Part shown: positions 7,027 through 13,911 of the stretch, one piece after another | Layout: each line of letters begins with the position of its first letter | Numbering within the stretch: position 1 is the stretch's first letter | Origin: Secundilactobacillus yichangensis | GTDB taxonomy: Bacteria; Bacillota; Bacilli; Lactobacillales; Lactobacillaceae | Direction: 5' to 3' | Length of the DNA stretch: 64,000 nucleotides | Assembly: GCF_016861565.1 (NCBI RefSeq) | Contig: NZ_BOLK01000002.1 | Coordinates: 124,001-188,000, forward strand | The notes under the pieces: model-generated | The model's input: the letters and a program-made list of their open reading frames with translations, nothing else | Told to the model about the DNA's origin: nothing | The model's database searches: none | Translations under genes and position numbers: made by a program

Positions 7027-8273
7027 GATGTCAGCTTCTCTCTATCGATCTCCATGAATTTCATTTCGGACGGTGTAAATGCCAGGTAAATATCACCCGT
7101 GGCACCTTCCCGATTCTTTTCAATGGCTAAACGTTCTACTTGGGGTGCTTCTTCTTCGTTTGGTTTATACAAGAATCCGACAACATTGGAATCCTGCTCA
7201 ATCGACCCTGACTCTCGCAAGTCGCTTAAAGTAGGCCGCTTATCCATCCGTGACTCAATCGCACGGCTCAATTGTGATAGGGCAATGATTGGCACATCGT
7301 ACTCGTTAGCCGTCACTTTTAACTGACGAGTGATCTCACCAACTTGCAGATACCGTTCAGACTGCGCTGGTACACTAACTAGTCCGATGTAGTCCACGAT
7401 TGCCACATACTTATTTGGCTTAGCCTTAGCAGCATTACGGCGGATTATAGTTAGAATGTCACTTAAGTTGGGTGTCCGGTCAAATACGCGGATATCTAGT
7501 TTGGAATAGTCCTGCATACTCTGTTTGACCACCATCTTGGCACTGCTGCCGAGGGTGTATGGATTACGAAGTTTGTAACTGCTGATTCCTGTATCAAGCG
7601 AAATCAAGCGGTTAGCCATTTCACGTTTACTCATTTCCAATGTGAAGTAGTCAACGTGAACCTCTGGATCGTAAGCTGTAATGTCATACGCTAAGTTCAC
7701 ACAGAACGCTGTCTTGCCAACGGCTGGACGTGCACCAATCGTCATAAGCATGCCACCGTATAGACCACCACCAAGCAATCTATCCAGTGACTTCATCGTT
7801 TTAATACCCGTAGGCTGTTCCACTTCCATGTTGCTGTCTAAACGTTCAAACTCGTTTTCGAGTGATCCGTCATCATTGACTGTTTCAAGGTTATCTAGCA
7901 ATGACATGGTCTCTTTAACTTGCTGACGGTTAGCATCCGTTGGCGCATCATGGTAAGCTCGCATATCCTGATCCAGTTTTAAGCTGAGATGATTATGTCG
8001 CAGCTCTTTCACTAACATTGGTAGATTGCCATCCGTCACAAAACCACGTTGATAGGCATTCAATTCTTTGAGCTGGATTGAACTGTCTGGGTGTGCTTTC
8101 TTCATGTATCCATACACGTTAAGTGGATCAACTTGGCTATCATCCAGATCCATGATGGCTTCGTATGCCCAGCGTAGGTTAGCAGTGGTAAACCAGTCGG
8201 CGTTGATATTAGCCAGCGACTTGTTGGCTGGCCGATTCAGCAGAATACTGATTATTTCCTGTTCAACGTTCAT
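7023..8273 (-). CDS. DnaB-like replicative helicase
   Basis: About 416 residues with the DnaB N-terminal interaction domain (EQEIISILLNRPANKSLANI) and the RecA-like helicase core. The Walker A motif is GARPAVGKTAF, Walker B lies near YVAIVDYIGLV, and ALSQLSRAIESRMDKRPTLSDLRESGSIEQDSNVV is the DnaB signature. It unwinds phage DNA at the fork and would be loaded by the replication initiator encoded upstream. The start could be ATG 8282 or 8273; 8273 (MNVEQEII) suits the family. The 5' end overlaps the initiator gene. Confidence 0.93.
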   Translation of the reverse strand: MNVEQEIISILLNRPANKSLANINADWFTTANLRWAYEAIMDLDDSQVDPLNVYGYMKKAHPDSSIQLKELNAYQRGFVTDGNLPMLVKELRHNHLSLKLDQDMRAYHDAPTDANRQQVKETMSLLDNLETVNDDGSLENEFERLDSNMEVEQPTGIKTMKSLDRLLGGGLYGGMLMTIGARPAVGKTAFCVNLAYDITAYDPEVHVDYFTLEMSKREMANRLISLDTGISSYKLRNPYTLGSSAKMVVKQSMQDYSKLDIRVFDRTPNLSDILTIIRRNAAKAKPNKYVAIVDYIGLVSVPAQSERYLQVGEITRQLKVTANEYDVPIIALSQLSRAIESRMDKRPTLSDLRESGSIEQDSNVVGFLYKPNEEEAPQVERLAIEKNREGATGDIYLAFTPSEMKFMEIDREKLTS

Positions 8274-9144
8274 CCGTACCATTTCTTTCTTTAGCGGAAT
8301 TTTCTTTCTTTTGGGCTAATCCCTCAGCAATTGCTTTAGCTTCGTCTGCAGCTCTCTTAGCTTCTCCAGTTAAAGGTGGTTCAGAGGGGTTAGACTTAGT
8401 GGCATCTTTCTGCATCTTCAGATACAACTGATCAAACTGTTTTCTTAGCTTGCTTGCTGATAGAATGTTGGTTGACCAGAAATCATCCTTCTGACACCAA
8501 TCAATTACTAGACTTACATCGTGCTTATCACGCTTATCTATCTCTACAAGCTTCCTCATAACGTCTGCCCACTTCTGCAGGTTTGGTTGTTTAGCTTTAG
8601 GATTATTCTCATGGATCTTCTTATTGAGAAAGTTAGCTAAAATCAGATAAGGACTATCGTCGTCATAAATCTTGGATTTGTGACTAGAAGGTTTTGTAGT
8701 AATCTCTGGTAGTCTATGGTTATTGTTAGTGACATTTTGTCCCTTTGAGAGAGTGACATTTTGTCCCTCTCGTGGTGACATTTTGTCACTATGCGTAGAT
8801 TCAACGATTTGGGTTAATTTGTCGTAATCGATTGAGTACCAGTTAGTCCTGTCAAAGCTTAACTTGTTATAGTTTCCAGTGATTATGACGCCTTGCTCAA
8901 CCAGTCCTTTAACAATTCGCTTTATGGTCCTGATATTTAACCATGGAAATTGTTTGTTCCAATCTTCAAATGAGTTGTAAATCCACTTGCGATCATCTCG
9001 ATAGTTACTTGATTTAGACAACCAGTATTGAAATTGTTGAAGAATAATTGCCTGATTGATTCCAAACGCAACGGCCAACGATGGTAAAACGTTCATTGGG
9101 TTTTCATTTATAAGGTAAGGACTCGACGCCGTTACATTGGTCAA
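8263..9144 (-). CDS. Phage replication initiator / replisome organiser
   Basis: This 293-residue protein has an N-terminal winged-helix replication domain (AFGINQAIILQQFQYWLSKS, then WIYNSFEDWNKQFPWLNIRTIKRIVKGLVEQGVI). Its DNA encodes a short linker containing three iteron-like repeats (8729-8790), and the C-terminal half is DnaD-like and charged (LQKWADVMRKLVEIDKRDKH). Such proteins bind repeats inside their own gene and load the helicase. It starts at TTG 9144 behind GGAGGTGATT. It overlaps the GIY-YIG gene upstream and the helicase gene downstream. Confidence 0.88.
   Translation of the reverse strand: MTNVTASSPYLINENPMNVLPSLAVAFGINQAIILQQFQYWLSKSSNYRDDRKWIYNSFEDWNKQFPWLNIRTIKRIVKGLVEQGVIITGNYNKLSFDRTNWYSIDYDKLTQIVESTHSDKMSPREGQNVTLSKGQNVTNNNHRLPEITTKPSSHKSKIYDDDSPYLILANFLNKKIHENNPKAKQPNLQKWADVMRKLVEIDKRDKHDVSLVIDWCQKDDFWSTNILSASKLRKQFDQLYLKMQKDATKSNPSEPPLTGEAKRAADEAKAIAEGLAQKKENSAKERNGTDER
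8729..8790. repeat. Three iterons, likely phage replication origin
   Basis: Three direct copies of GTGACATTTTGTCNCT start at 8729, 8753 and 8775, spaced 24 and 22 bp, about two helical turns. Two copies read GTGACATTTTGTCCCT and the third GTGACATTTTGTCACT. Each contains the near-palindrome TGACATTTTGTCA. They lie in the linker-coding part of the replication initiator gene, where many siphophages carry their origin. Binding is inferred, not shown. Confidence 0.72.
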
Positions 9145-9664
9145 TCAAATCACCTCCAGATATTAAATCTAAATGATGTTCAGAACTCCAATCACAGATT
9201 TCTGGAAGTGAAATGTCGTACCACTCACCACGAATCAGTTTGTCCTTAAACATTTCATGAGTTATATCCTCGTCAGAACGGCAATCATTTGTTTCAAAAT
9301 ATGCCCTTAATACGAGATTGTTGGGCGATGATGTTTGCATCCCTTTAAAACGTGATTTAAGGTTTACAGTTGACCCTATCTTGAAATACTTTTCATCAGC
9401 TTGAATAAAGTAAACATATCCTTTATCCTGTTTTCTTTGCCTGGGTCTTGCAGCCTCTTCATCCATACGTTGGTACAAACGATCATCAACGCCCTGGTTA
9501 TACTCATCTATTTCTGACTGAGTATGTTCAGAGAGAAACCTCTGCTGGGATTCAATCAATTCCTTTACTTCATCAACTGAAATAATGTGACCGTTTGTGT
9601 CACTTAAAATTCCGTCTTCAGCCCAAACAAGGAACTTGTCATTGGTTGTATAATATTTTGTCAT
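9104..9664 (-). CDS. GIY-YIG type nuclease (T5orf172/MUG113-like)
   Basis: This 186-residue protein has a GIY-YIG-like domain in the second half: KGYVYFIQADEKYFKIGSTVNLKSRFKGMQTSSP, then HEMFKDKLIRGEWYDI. The VYF...KIGST variant is typical of the T5orf172/MUG113 branch of GIY-YIG nucleases. The first half is helical and acidic with no known domain. Its 3' end overlaps the start of the replication initiator gene by 41 bp. It may be a homing-type or DNA-processing nuclease. Confidence 0.8.
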   Translation of the reverse strand: MTKYYTTNDKFLVWAEDGILSDTNGHIISVDEVKELIESQQRFLSEHTQSEIDEYNQGVDDRLYQRMDEEAARPRQRKQDKGYVYFIQADEKYFKIGSTVNLKSRFKGMQTSSPNNLVLRAYFETNDCRSDEDITHEMFKDKLIRGEWYDISLPEICDWSSEHHLDLISGGDLIDQCNGVESLPYK

Positions 9665-10441
9665 TTACTTTGCCCCCGCGGGTTCAGCCTCGGCATCCTT
9701 TAAGTTTTGTGCTGACGCTTCGTCTAACGCCTCAGTTAACTCGTCCACATCAGGAGCTGGCTTCTGTTCAGCTTTAATCTTGTTCTGCTGTCTAGTCAGT
9801 ACCATGATTACTTCATCAGACTGCTTGTCAGTTAGATGTTCAAAGTTAACGTGCATTTTTTCTTGAAATACGGGTGCGAGCTTCTCAACTGTCGTATTTT
9901 TCAACTTAGCAATAGTTGCTAGTAACAGACCGATGGTTTTTAACTTCCCAGCATTCGTTTGTACCGGCTTAGATGGCTTGCTTGTTTGCGGTTTGCTATT
10001 GGTGTTCTGAGATTGTTGTGGACGTTTATTCCACCCTTGCTTAGGGACATTATTAGCGGCCTTTTCGCCATCGTCATCCGGTGTAGCTGATACACCAAAC
10101 GCTGCAGATAAACTGTATCGACGAGCATAAGTTTCGGCTGATCCAAACGCTTGAGCATCCTGTCGCTGGACAGGCATTAATAATGGCCCATAGGTGATAA
10201 ACTCACCGCTGGCGTCCACCACCATCGTGCTCACAGACACGCCATTTTCAACGCTGGTGACATCTTGTGTATAGCCAAGTCCATCTGGCAGTGATCCATC
10301 AATAGCGGCTGTAAGTGACTCTAACGTGACGTAGTTTCCATAGTGGCTCTTGCCCTCTTTACTAGGCTGGTTTTTTAACATGTTTTTACGGAATAATGCC
10401 ATCTTTTTAGCAATTTCCTTGGTTGATTCGCTGGTTTTCAT
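9665..10441 (-). CDS. erf: ERF family single-strand annealing protein
   Basis: This 258-residue protein matches the ERF recombinase family. The annealing domain spans about residues 15-130, including HYGNYVTLESLTAAIDGSLP, YGPLLMPVQRQDAQAFGSAETYARRYSLSAAFGV and DDDGEKA. A Gln/Asn/Pro-rich linker follows and the tail is acidic. It anneals complementary single strands during phage recombination and genome circularisation, and works with the Gam-like protein, SSB and RusA of the same operon. Its ATG overlaps the stop of the Gam-like gene. Confidence 0.93.
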   Translation of the reverse strand: MKTSESTKEIAKKMALFRKNMLKNQPSKEGKSHYGNYVTLESLTAAIDGSLPDGLGYTQDVTSVENGVSVSTMVVDASGEFITYGPLLMPVQRQDAQAFGSAETYARRYSLSAAFGVSATPDDDGEKAANNVPKQGWNKRPQQSQNTNSKPQTSKPSKPVQTNAGKLKTIGLLLATIAKLKNTTVEKLAPVFQEKMHVNFEHLTDKQSDEVIMVLTRQQNKIKAEQKPAPDVDELTEALDEASAQNLKDAEAEPAGAK

Positions 10442-10992
10442 AATGATGCCCCCGTTTCATTGAAGTGGAACGTGACTTTAGTCGTAGCTTCTTTAGGCGT
10501 TGCGCCTTCGATAATTTGACCATCTTCGTTGACGTACTTGCCACCTTCAGTGAACTTGAATGACTTCTTGATCTTAGCTTTGTCCGGTTCTTTCTTGATT
10601 CGAATAAAGTCGTCCATACCCTGTTTTTCGAGGCTTTCCATGACCTTTTTGTCAGACCAGTTCACACCAGCCGGTGACTTACGTGTGCTGACCATGCCAT
10701 AAGGTGTATTAATACGAAATTTAGGATCCTTCTTGCGTTGTTCGAACATATAATCAGTCAGCAGTCCTTCAAGATATGAACGGCCATCAGCGTTAGCTTC
10801 CAGCTGGCGTTTAAGCCAGGCGTTGATACTATCGATCTGATCCTGAGCCGTACGCTTAAAGTCTTTATCCTGTTCATCAAACGCTCTTAATTTCCGCATT
10901 GCCCAGGTTGCTGAGCCAATGTCATTCACCTTAAACGTTTTCTTTTCAGTGCTGTTATCTTTCAGGTCATCTTTAATCAATGGATTCATCAT
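10438..10992 (-). CDS. Host-nuclease inhibitor Gam-like protein
   Basis: This 184-residue protein is of the Gam-like family (PF07352) often placed next to ERF or RecT in Lactobacillus phages. An N-terminal helical region (SATWAMRKLRAFDEQDKDFKRTAQDQIDSINAWLKRQ) precedes the Gam core (LLTDYMFEQRKKDPKFRINTPYGMVSTRKSP). Gam proteins protect linear phage ends from host nucleases. The start overlaps the stop of the preceding 61-residue frame as ATGA at 10992-10989. Confidence 0.88.
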   Translation of the reverse strand: MMNPLIKDDLKDNSTEKKTFKVNDIGSATWAMRKLRAFDEQDKDFKRTAQDQIDSINAWLKRQLEANADGRSYLEGLLTDYMFEQRKKDPKFRINTPYGMVSTRKSPAGVNWSDKKVMESLEKQGMDDFIRIKKEPDKAKIKKSFKFTEGGKYVNEDGQIIEGATPKEATTKVTFHFNETGASL

Positions 10993-11174
10993 GCTTGATC
11001 ACTCCTAATCTCTAATAGAAATAACTTGGTTTCTGTGGCATATAACTGCCGAAAATCGTGAGTTAGCTGCTGGGCATCGTGGATGTCCGTTTTGCCAATA
11101 CGTTTCTTTAAGCTTTCAACCATCGTTTGATAGGCTACAATCAACGCGTAGTCTGTTGTTTGAGTACGAATTAT
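10989..11174 (-). CDS. Small phage protein, 61 aa, apparent ATA start
   Basis: An open frame runs from ATA at 11174-11172 to TGA at 10991-10989 and encodes RTQTTDYALIVAYQTMVESL and a helical tail (DFRQLYATETKLFLLEIRSD). The TGA overlaps the Gam-like start as ATGA, and the first codon overlaps the preceding TAA as TAATA. With ATG there it would be the TAATG overlap seen elsewhere in this phage. GGAGG lies about 10 bases upstream. No standard start is near the 5' end; a TTG lies further in without a good site. Either the start is a rare AUA or it has been lost by mutation. Confidence 0.5.
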   Translation of the reverse strand: MIRTQTTDYALIVAYQTMVESLKKRIGKTDIHDAQQLTHDFRQLYATETKLFLLEIRSDQA

Positions 11175-11308
11175 TAACTGTCTTCCTCCTCGTCTTCAAC
11201 CTGATCCCAGTATTCTTCATCAGCCTGCTTTTCCGCTTTCTTGTCGGAATCCTGATCCTTGTAATACTGGGCTTCTAACTACTGGTAATATCTATCTTCG
11301 TTGTACAT
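11174..11308 (-). pseudogene. Small acidic phage gene with in-frame TAG
   Basis: The ATG at 11308-11306 has a good AGGAGG site. The frame reads MYNEDRYYQ, then TAG at 11281-11279, then continues LEAQYYKDQDSDKKAEKQAD and EEYWDQVEDEEEDS to TAA at 11176-11174. No usable start follows the TAG. The intact product would be a 44-residue, very acidic protein. CAG to TAG is the simplest explanation. Neighbouring genes in the prophage use TAG as a normal stop, so read-through is unlikely. Confidence 0.6.
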
Positions 11309-11480
11309 ATGAAAGACCTCCTACTGATTGCAACAGTTGCCCTGATGCAGTAGAATTGAACTGAAATATATTTACCTGAGCCAATAACTCTGGTGTGAAC
11401 TTCGACTGACGGGTCGAGGTTCTTTTTTTATGCCGTTTTGGTGCCGTGTAAATCATTGGTGAACTTAGTTTTAACTGCAT
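11292..11480 (-). CDS. Small basic phage protein, 62 aa (uncertain)
   Basis: The frame encodes MQLKLSSPMIYTAPKRHKKR followed by a Thr/Ser/Arg-rich stretch. It is the first gene of the downstream minus-strand early operon. The AAGG upstream is far from the ATG, and the last codons overlap the ribosome binding site of the next gene. Basic composition would fit nucleic acid binding. The weak start signal leaves the call uncertain. Confidence 0.4.
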   Translation of the reverse strand: MQLKLSSPMIYTAPKRHKKRTSTRQSKFTPELLAQVNIFQFNSTASGQLLQSVGGLSYVQRR

Positions 11481-11553
11481 GCTGATTACTGCCTTTCTGT
11501 GATTTGCTTAGAGTGAGATAATTAATACATCTTTGTCCAAAGGAGAGTGAATA

Positions 11554-11940
11554 ATGGACGATGAATTTCCAGAACTAACTCATAAAGAACGTTCCGAATT
11601 TAAGAAACTAATTAAGCAATGTTCAAAGGATCCATGTGGAGCGGTGAAATTCACGCAGCCCAGAACGAGTAGTTTAACCGGGAATTATTACTGGGATCGT
11701 TTTGTTGGCTTCAATTTAGCTACAACAGTTGCTTATGATGATAAGTGGAACGGCCTTGGGGAACCTGAGCAACTAGCAATTGCCATTACAGCTGATGGCA
11801 AACATTATTTTGAAAAGTTCCATGATCAGCAAATTAGATGGCTCACCAAAAGTGCTTTAATTCCACTTATTATTTCGATATTAGCCAACACACCCAATTG
11901 GTGGCCAATGATACTAAAATGGCTACAATCAATCCGATAA
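11554..11940 (+). CDS. Phage protein with C-terminal membrane anchor, 128 aa
   Basis: A plus-strand gene inside the otherwise minus-strand early region. AAAGGAGAG sits well placed before ATG 11554. The soluble part begins MDDEFPELTHKERSEFKKLI and has a central beta-rich segment (GNYYWDRFVGFNLATTVAYDD). A hydrophobic tail (SALIPLIISILANTPNWWPM) suggests a tail-anchored membrane protein. Its last 71 bp are antisense to a small minus-strand gene that is also hydrophobic. Function unknown; position and orientation suggest independent control, perhaps expression from the prophage. Confidence 0.7.
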   Translation: MDDEFPELTHKERSEFKKLIKQCSKDPCGAVKFTQPRTSSLTGNYYWDRFVGFNLATTVAYDDKWNGLGEPEQLAIAITADGKHYFEKFHDQQIRWLTKSALIPLIISILANTPNWWPMILKWLQSIR

Positions 11941-12016
11941 GATTTGCATGTCGATGGCACCAACTTTCGATATTATCTATTTTTCGTTGTAATTTGCCTG
12001 GTTCCTTATAGTTCAT
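11870..12016 (-). CDS. Small membrane protein, 48 aa, antisense to the gene at 11554
   Basis: ATG at 12016-12014 follows GTGAGGAAAAAAG. The product begins MNYKEPGKLQRKIDNIESWC, then has one hydrophobic segment (LIGLIVAILVSLATNWVCWL). It closely follows the 65-residue gene upstream. Its final 71 bp overlap the 3' end of the plus-strand gene ending at 11940, so the two transcripts are complementary there. Confidence 0.6.
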   Translation of the reverse strand: MNYKEPGKLQRKIDNIESWCHRHANLIGLIVAILVSLATNWVCWLISK

Positions 12017-12028
12017 CTTTTTTCCTCA

Positions 12029-12226
12029 CTAACTTTTGAGTTTTATTTCTACCCCGTCCACTAGTGCAAAAAGATTATCTTTTGCTAGTGGATATTTTTG
12101 TAGAATTACCTTTAATTCAGAATCGGTGAATGTAACTGCTGCAAATAAGTTGTCATCAACTGATACATTTACGAAGTGGTTAAAACCGCCTTGCTTGTAA
12201 TAATGAATTATTTCGTGCTTTTTCAT
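12029..12226 (-). CDS. Small phage protein, about 65 aa
   Basis: The product begins MKKHEIIHYYKQGGFNHFVN and ends with VDGVEIKLKS. ATG 12226 overlaps the TGA of the upstream 31-residue membrane peptide as ATGA, and AGGGAG lies 8 bases upstream. A GTG at 12232 is too close to that site. The sequence alternates beta-like segments and has no cysteine or membrane region. Function unknown. Confidence 0.65.
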   Translation of the reverse strand: MKKHEIIHYYKQGGFNHFVNVSVDDNLFAAVTFTDSELKVILQKYPLAKDNLFALVDGVEIKLKS

Positions 12227-12318
12227 TTCCACAACTCCCTAATTTGGATAAATAACAATCCTAAAACTCCTAATGCAGTAATGATGTTTAAAATCATAAT
12301 GGCAATATAAATTGTCAT
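12223..12318 (-). CDS. Tiny membrane peptide, 31 aa
   Basis: ATG at 12318-12316 is preceded by GTAAGGAGG. The peptide is almost entirely one hydrophobic helix (begins MTIYIAIMILNIITALGVLG) with a short charged end IREL WK. Its TGA overlaps the next ATG as ATGA. The site and coupling support expression. Such small phage membrane peptides may modify the host envelope, but no function can be assigned. Confidence 0.6.
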   Translation of the reverse strand: MTIYIAIMILNIITALGVLGLLFIQIRELWK

Positions 12319-12333
12319 GAGGACGTTGCCTCC

Positions 12334-12477
12334 TTACTTAATCCCGAAAAAGTCTTTTGGGTCTTTGATGGCTTCGTGAATCATCCAGCCAATTCCGCTG
12401 ACCACTACCAAACCAACCAGTGCAATTGCACCGTCTACCAAACATCTTCCATAAAATACATAGTCGTTCGTGTTCAT
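12334..12477 (-). CDS. Small membrane protein, 47 aa
   Basis: ATG 12477 is preceded by AGGGAGGTGATT, a near-perfect ribosome binding site. An upstream in-frame start overlaps the neighbouring gene and is less likely. The product begins MNTNDYVFYGRCLVDGAIAL and contains one membrane helix (ALVGLVVVSGIGWMIHEAI) followed by KDPKDFFGIK. It lies directly after the HTH gene and before another membrane peptide, so three very short membrane proteins are clustered here. Confidence 0.65.
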   Translation of the reverse strand: MNTNDYVFYGRCLVDGAIALVGLVVVSGIGWMIHEAIKDPKDFFGIK

Positions 12478-12490
12478 TTGAATCACCTCC

Positions 12491-12745
12491 CTAAATCTCG
12501 CCAAACTTGTTTTTGAGATACAGTTTGTCGATATCGTAACGGTCAACTCGCTTGATACCACCGATTACAGTGATTGGAATCAATCCCTGCTTGCGCCATG
12601 AATTAAACGTTTCATCGCTGACGTTGGCATACTTTGGAGCCTCTTGGAGTTTCAGATAACGTTTTTCGGTATGGTTAACCGTTTGCTCAACAACCTGTGT
12701 CACAACCTTGTTGATTACATCTGAGGTTAAAATTGCTTCGCTCAT
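12491..12745 (-). CDS. Excisionase-like / HTH_17 DNA-binding protein
   Basis: This 84-residue protein has a MerR/excisionase-like winged helix in its second half: YLKLQEAPKYANVSDETFNSW, then RKQGLIPITVIGGIKRVDRYDIDKLY. The N-terminal part is a short helix (VINKVVTQVVEQTVNH). Such proteins act in phages as excisionases or regulators. It follows the antirepressor gene in the early operon. The exact role cannot be read from sequence. Confidence 0.75.
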   Translation of the reverse strand: MSEAILTSDVINKVVTQVVEQTVNHTEKRYLKLQEAPKYANVSDETFNSWRKQGLIPITVIGGIKRVDRYDIDKLYLKNKFGEI

Positions 12746-12759
12746 TGTTAAGCTCCTTT

Positions 12760-13560
12760 CTAGGCATCTAAATATTCATCATTGAGAAACTTATTGATGA
12801 AGTACTGCTGACCTTTGCCAGTTACCTTGACTGTTTTGCTGACCGTCACACTGCCGTTTGAATGGGCAATACTAGTCTCCTTAACTTTGAACAATCCCTG
12901 CTGCATTGAACGTTGCGTTGGCATGTTCCAGTCAGTTCCTTTGCGGTGGATCAGGTAGCCGTTTGCTCTCATCCAAGCGAACAATCGGTTCTGACCAATA
13001 TCGATACCGTTTTGCTTAAGCAGCTTAGCCAGCTCACCGACCAATATCGTTGTGTGTGAAGCAGATACTGCGTCAGCAAACAATGCTTTCGGCTGCATGA
13101 CCGTGTTCTCATCGTGCAAGCGTTGGTTCTCTTGCTGAGCATCACGGTACCGTTCGAGGAACTTGATCATGTTATCCGGTTGGCTCATCCAATCAAACGC
13201 AGTTTGAGGAGTGACATAAGCGCCCTCCTTGCGGATTGATGGAAGAACTTCGTTAGTCACCCAGTGCTTAAACTGTTTAGCCGCTGGTAACTTGGAACTG
13301 AATATTAATGAATAAACACCGGACTCTTTAATCATGGTTGGATACTGTTTCCGCCCCATTGAATCTACTATCGATGGGGTAGCGTTTTGCGACCCTATTA
13401 GTTTGTCCTCAACATCAACATGCTTATTTAAAGCATCGTTTGTATTGACGTATCCAAGAACATTGGCAACATCTTTACCAACGAAGTATGGATTTCCTTT
13501 AAACACAGCAGTTCTGACAGTATGGCCTTGAAAATTAAATGATAAAATTTGGTTTTTCAT
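12760..13560 (-). CDS. Phage antirepressor, BRO-N plus KilAC domains
   Basis: This 266-residue protein has an N-terminal BRO-N domain (QILSFNFQGHTVRTAVFKGN, YFVGKDVANVLGYVN) and a C-terminal KilAC/ANT domain (GELAKLLKQNGIDIGQNRLF, WMRANGYLIHRKG). AAGGAGAAGTAAT ATG at 13560 is the better start than the upstream in-frame ATG at 13593, which overlaps the cro-like gene. Antirepressors counter CI-type repressors and promote lytic growth. It directly follows the cro-like gene under the early promoter. Confidence 0.9.
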   Translation of the reverse strand: MKNQILSFNFQGHTVRTAVFKGNPYFVGKDVANVLGYVNTNDALNKHVDVEDKLIGSQNATPSIVDSMGRKQYPTMIKESGVYSLIFSSKLPAAKQFKHWVTNEVLPSIRKEGAYVTPQTAFDWMSQPDNMIKFLERYRDAQQENQRLHDENTVMQPKALFADAVSASHTTILVGELAKLLKQNGIDIGQNRLFAWMRANGYLIHRKGTDWNMPTQRSMQQGLFKVKETSIAHSNGSVTVSKTVKVTGKGQQYFINKFLNDEYLDA

Positions 13561-13576
13561 ATTACTTCTCCTTATG

Positions 13577-13801
13577 TTAAGTTTCGATTTCATTAACTTT
13601 TTGGGTAAATAAATCTTTATATGAAATTTTCAAAACCTTATGCAGGATAGGAACGTATTTCGCATCAAAGGAATAAACACCATTTTCATAACGGTTGTAA
13701 TCGGCTTTATTGTTCATACCAAGCCTCTTAGCCATATCTTGTTGAGTCATTTTAAGTTGTACTCGTCGTTCCTTAATCAGTGCAAGGTTGAGTTCTGGCA
13801 C
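13577..13801 (-). CDS. Cro-like XRE regulator
   Basis: A protein of about 74 residues with an XRE helix-turn-helix: ALIKERRVQLKMTQQDMAKR, LGMNNKADYNRYENGVYSFD. The preferred start is GTG 13801, with GGAGG 8 bases upstream; TTG 13816 is possible. It is the first gene after the minus-strand early promoter and is divergent from the cI-like repressor, the classic Cro position. It probably represses the repressor promoter by binding the shared operators. Confidence 0.85.
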   Translation of the reverse strand: MPELNLALIKERRVQLKMTQQDMAKRLGMNNKADYNRYENGVYSFDAKYVPILHKVLKISYKDLFTQKVNEIET

Positions 13802-13845
13802 TAGCTTCGCCTCCAATCGGTTAACGTTTTATTAACCATGACTAC

Positions 13846-13874
13846 ATGATATGTTACTAATTCAGTAATGTCAA
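13846..13874 (-). promoter_or_regulatory. Early (lytic) promoter
   Basis: On the minus strand TTGACA (13874-13869) and TATCAT (13851-13846) are separated by exactly 17 bp, a near-consensus sigma-A promoter driving the cro-like gene. The whole spacer is filled by operator TTACTAATTCAGTAA plus two bases, so repressor binding there would block RNA polymerase. Confidence 0.85.
13854..13868. promoter_or_regulatory. Operator O1 (palindrome)
   Basis: TTACTAATTCAGTAA: inverted TTACT/AGTAA arms with a 5-bp centre. It occupies the spacer of the early promoter. It has the same arms and spacing as O2 at 13884-13898, which supports a common binding protein (CI-like and/or Cro-like). Confidence 0.75.
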
Positions 13875-13883
13875 TAGCTTTTG

Positions 13884-13898
13884 TTACTTTTTTAGTAA
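13884..13898. promoter_or_regulatory. Operator O2 (palindrome)
   Basis: TTACTTTTTTAGTAA: the same TTACT/AGTAA arms as O1, 30 bp away centre to centre, or about three helical turns. That spacing fits cooperative binding on one face of the DNA. A shorter related palindrome, TTACAGTAA, lies at 13912-13920 near the repressor promoter. Confidence 0.72.
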
Positions 13899-13911
13899 TT
13901 ATCCGTTTCTT

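Noticed and set aside
11174-11308. Stop-codon recoding (TAG read as an amino acid) in the prophage
   Set aside because: Other prophage genes, such as the YopX gene at 92-490 and the frame at 11292-11480, end normally at TAG, and the ImmA lesion is TAA. Mutation is simpler.
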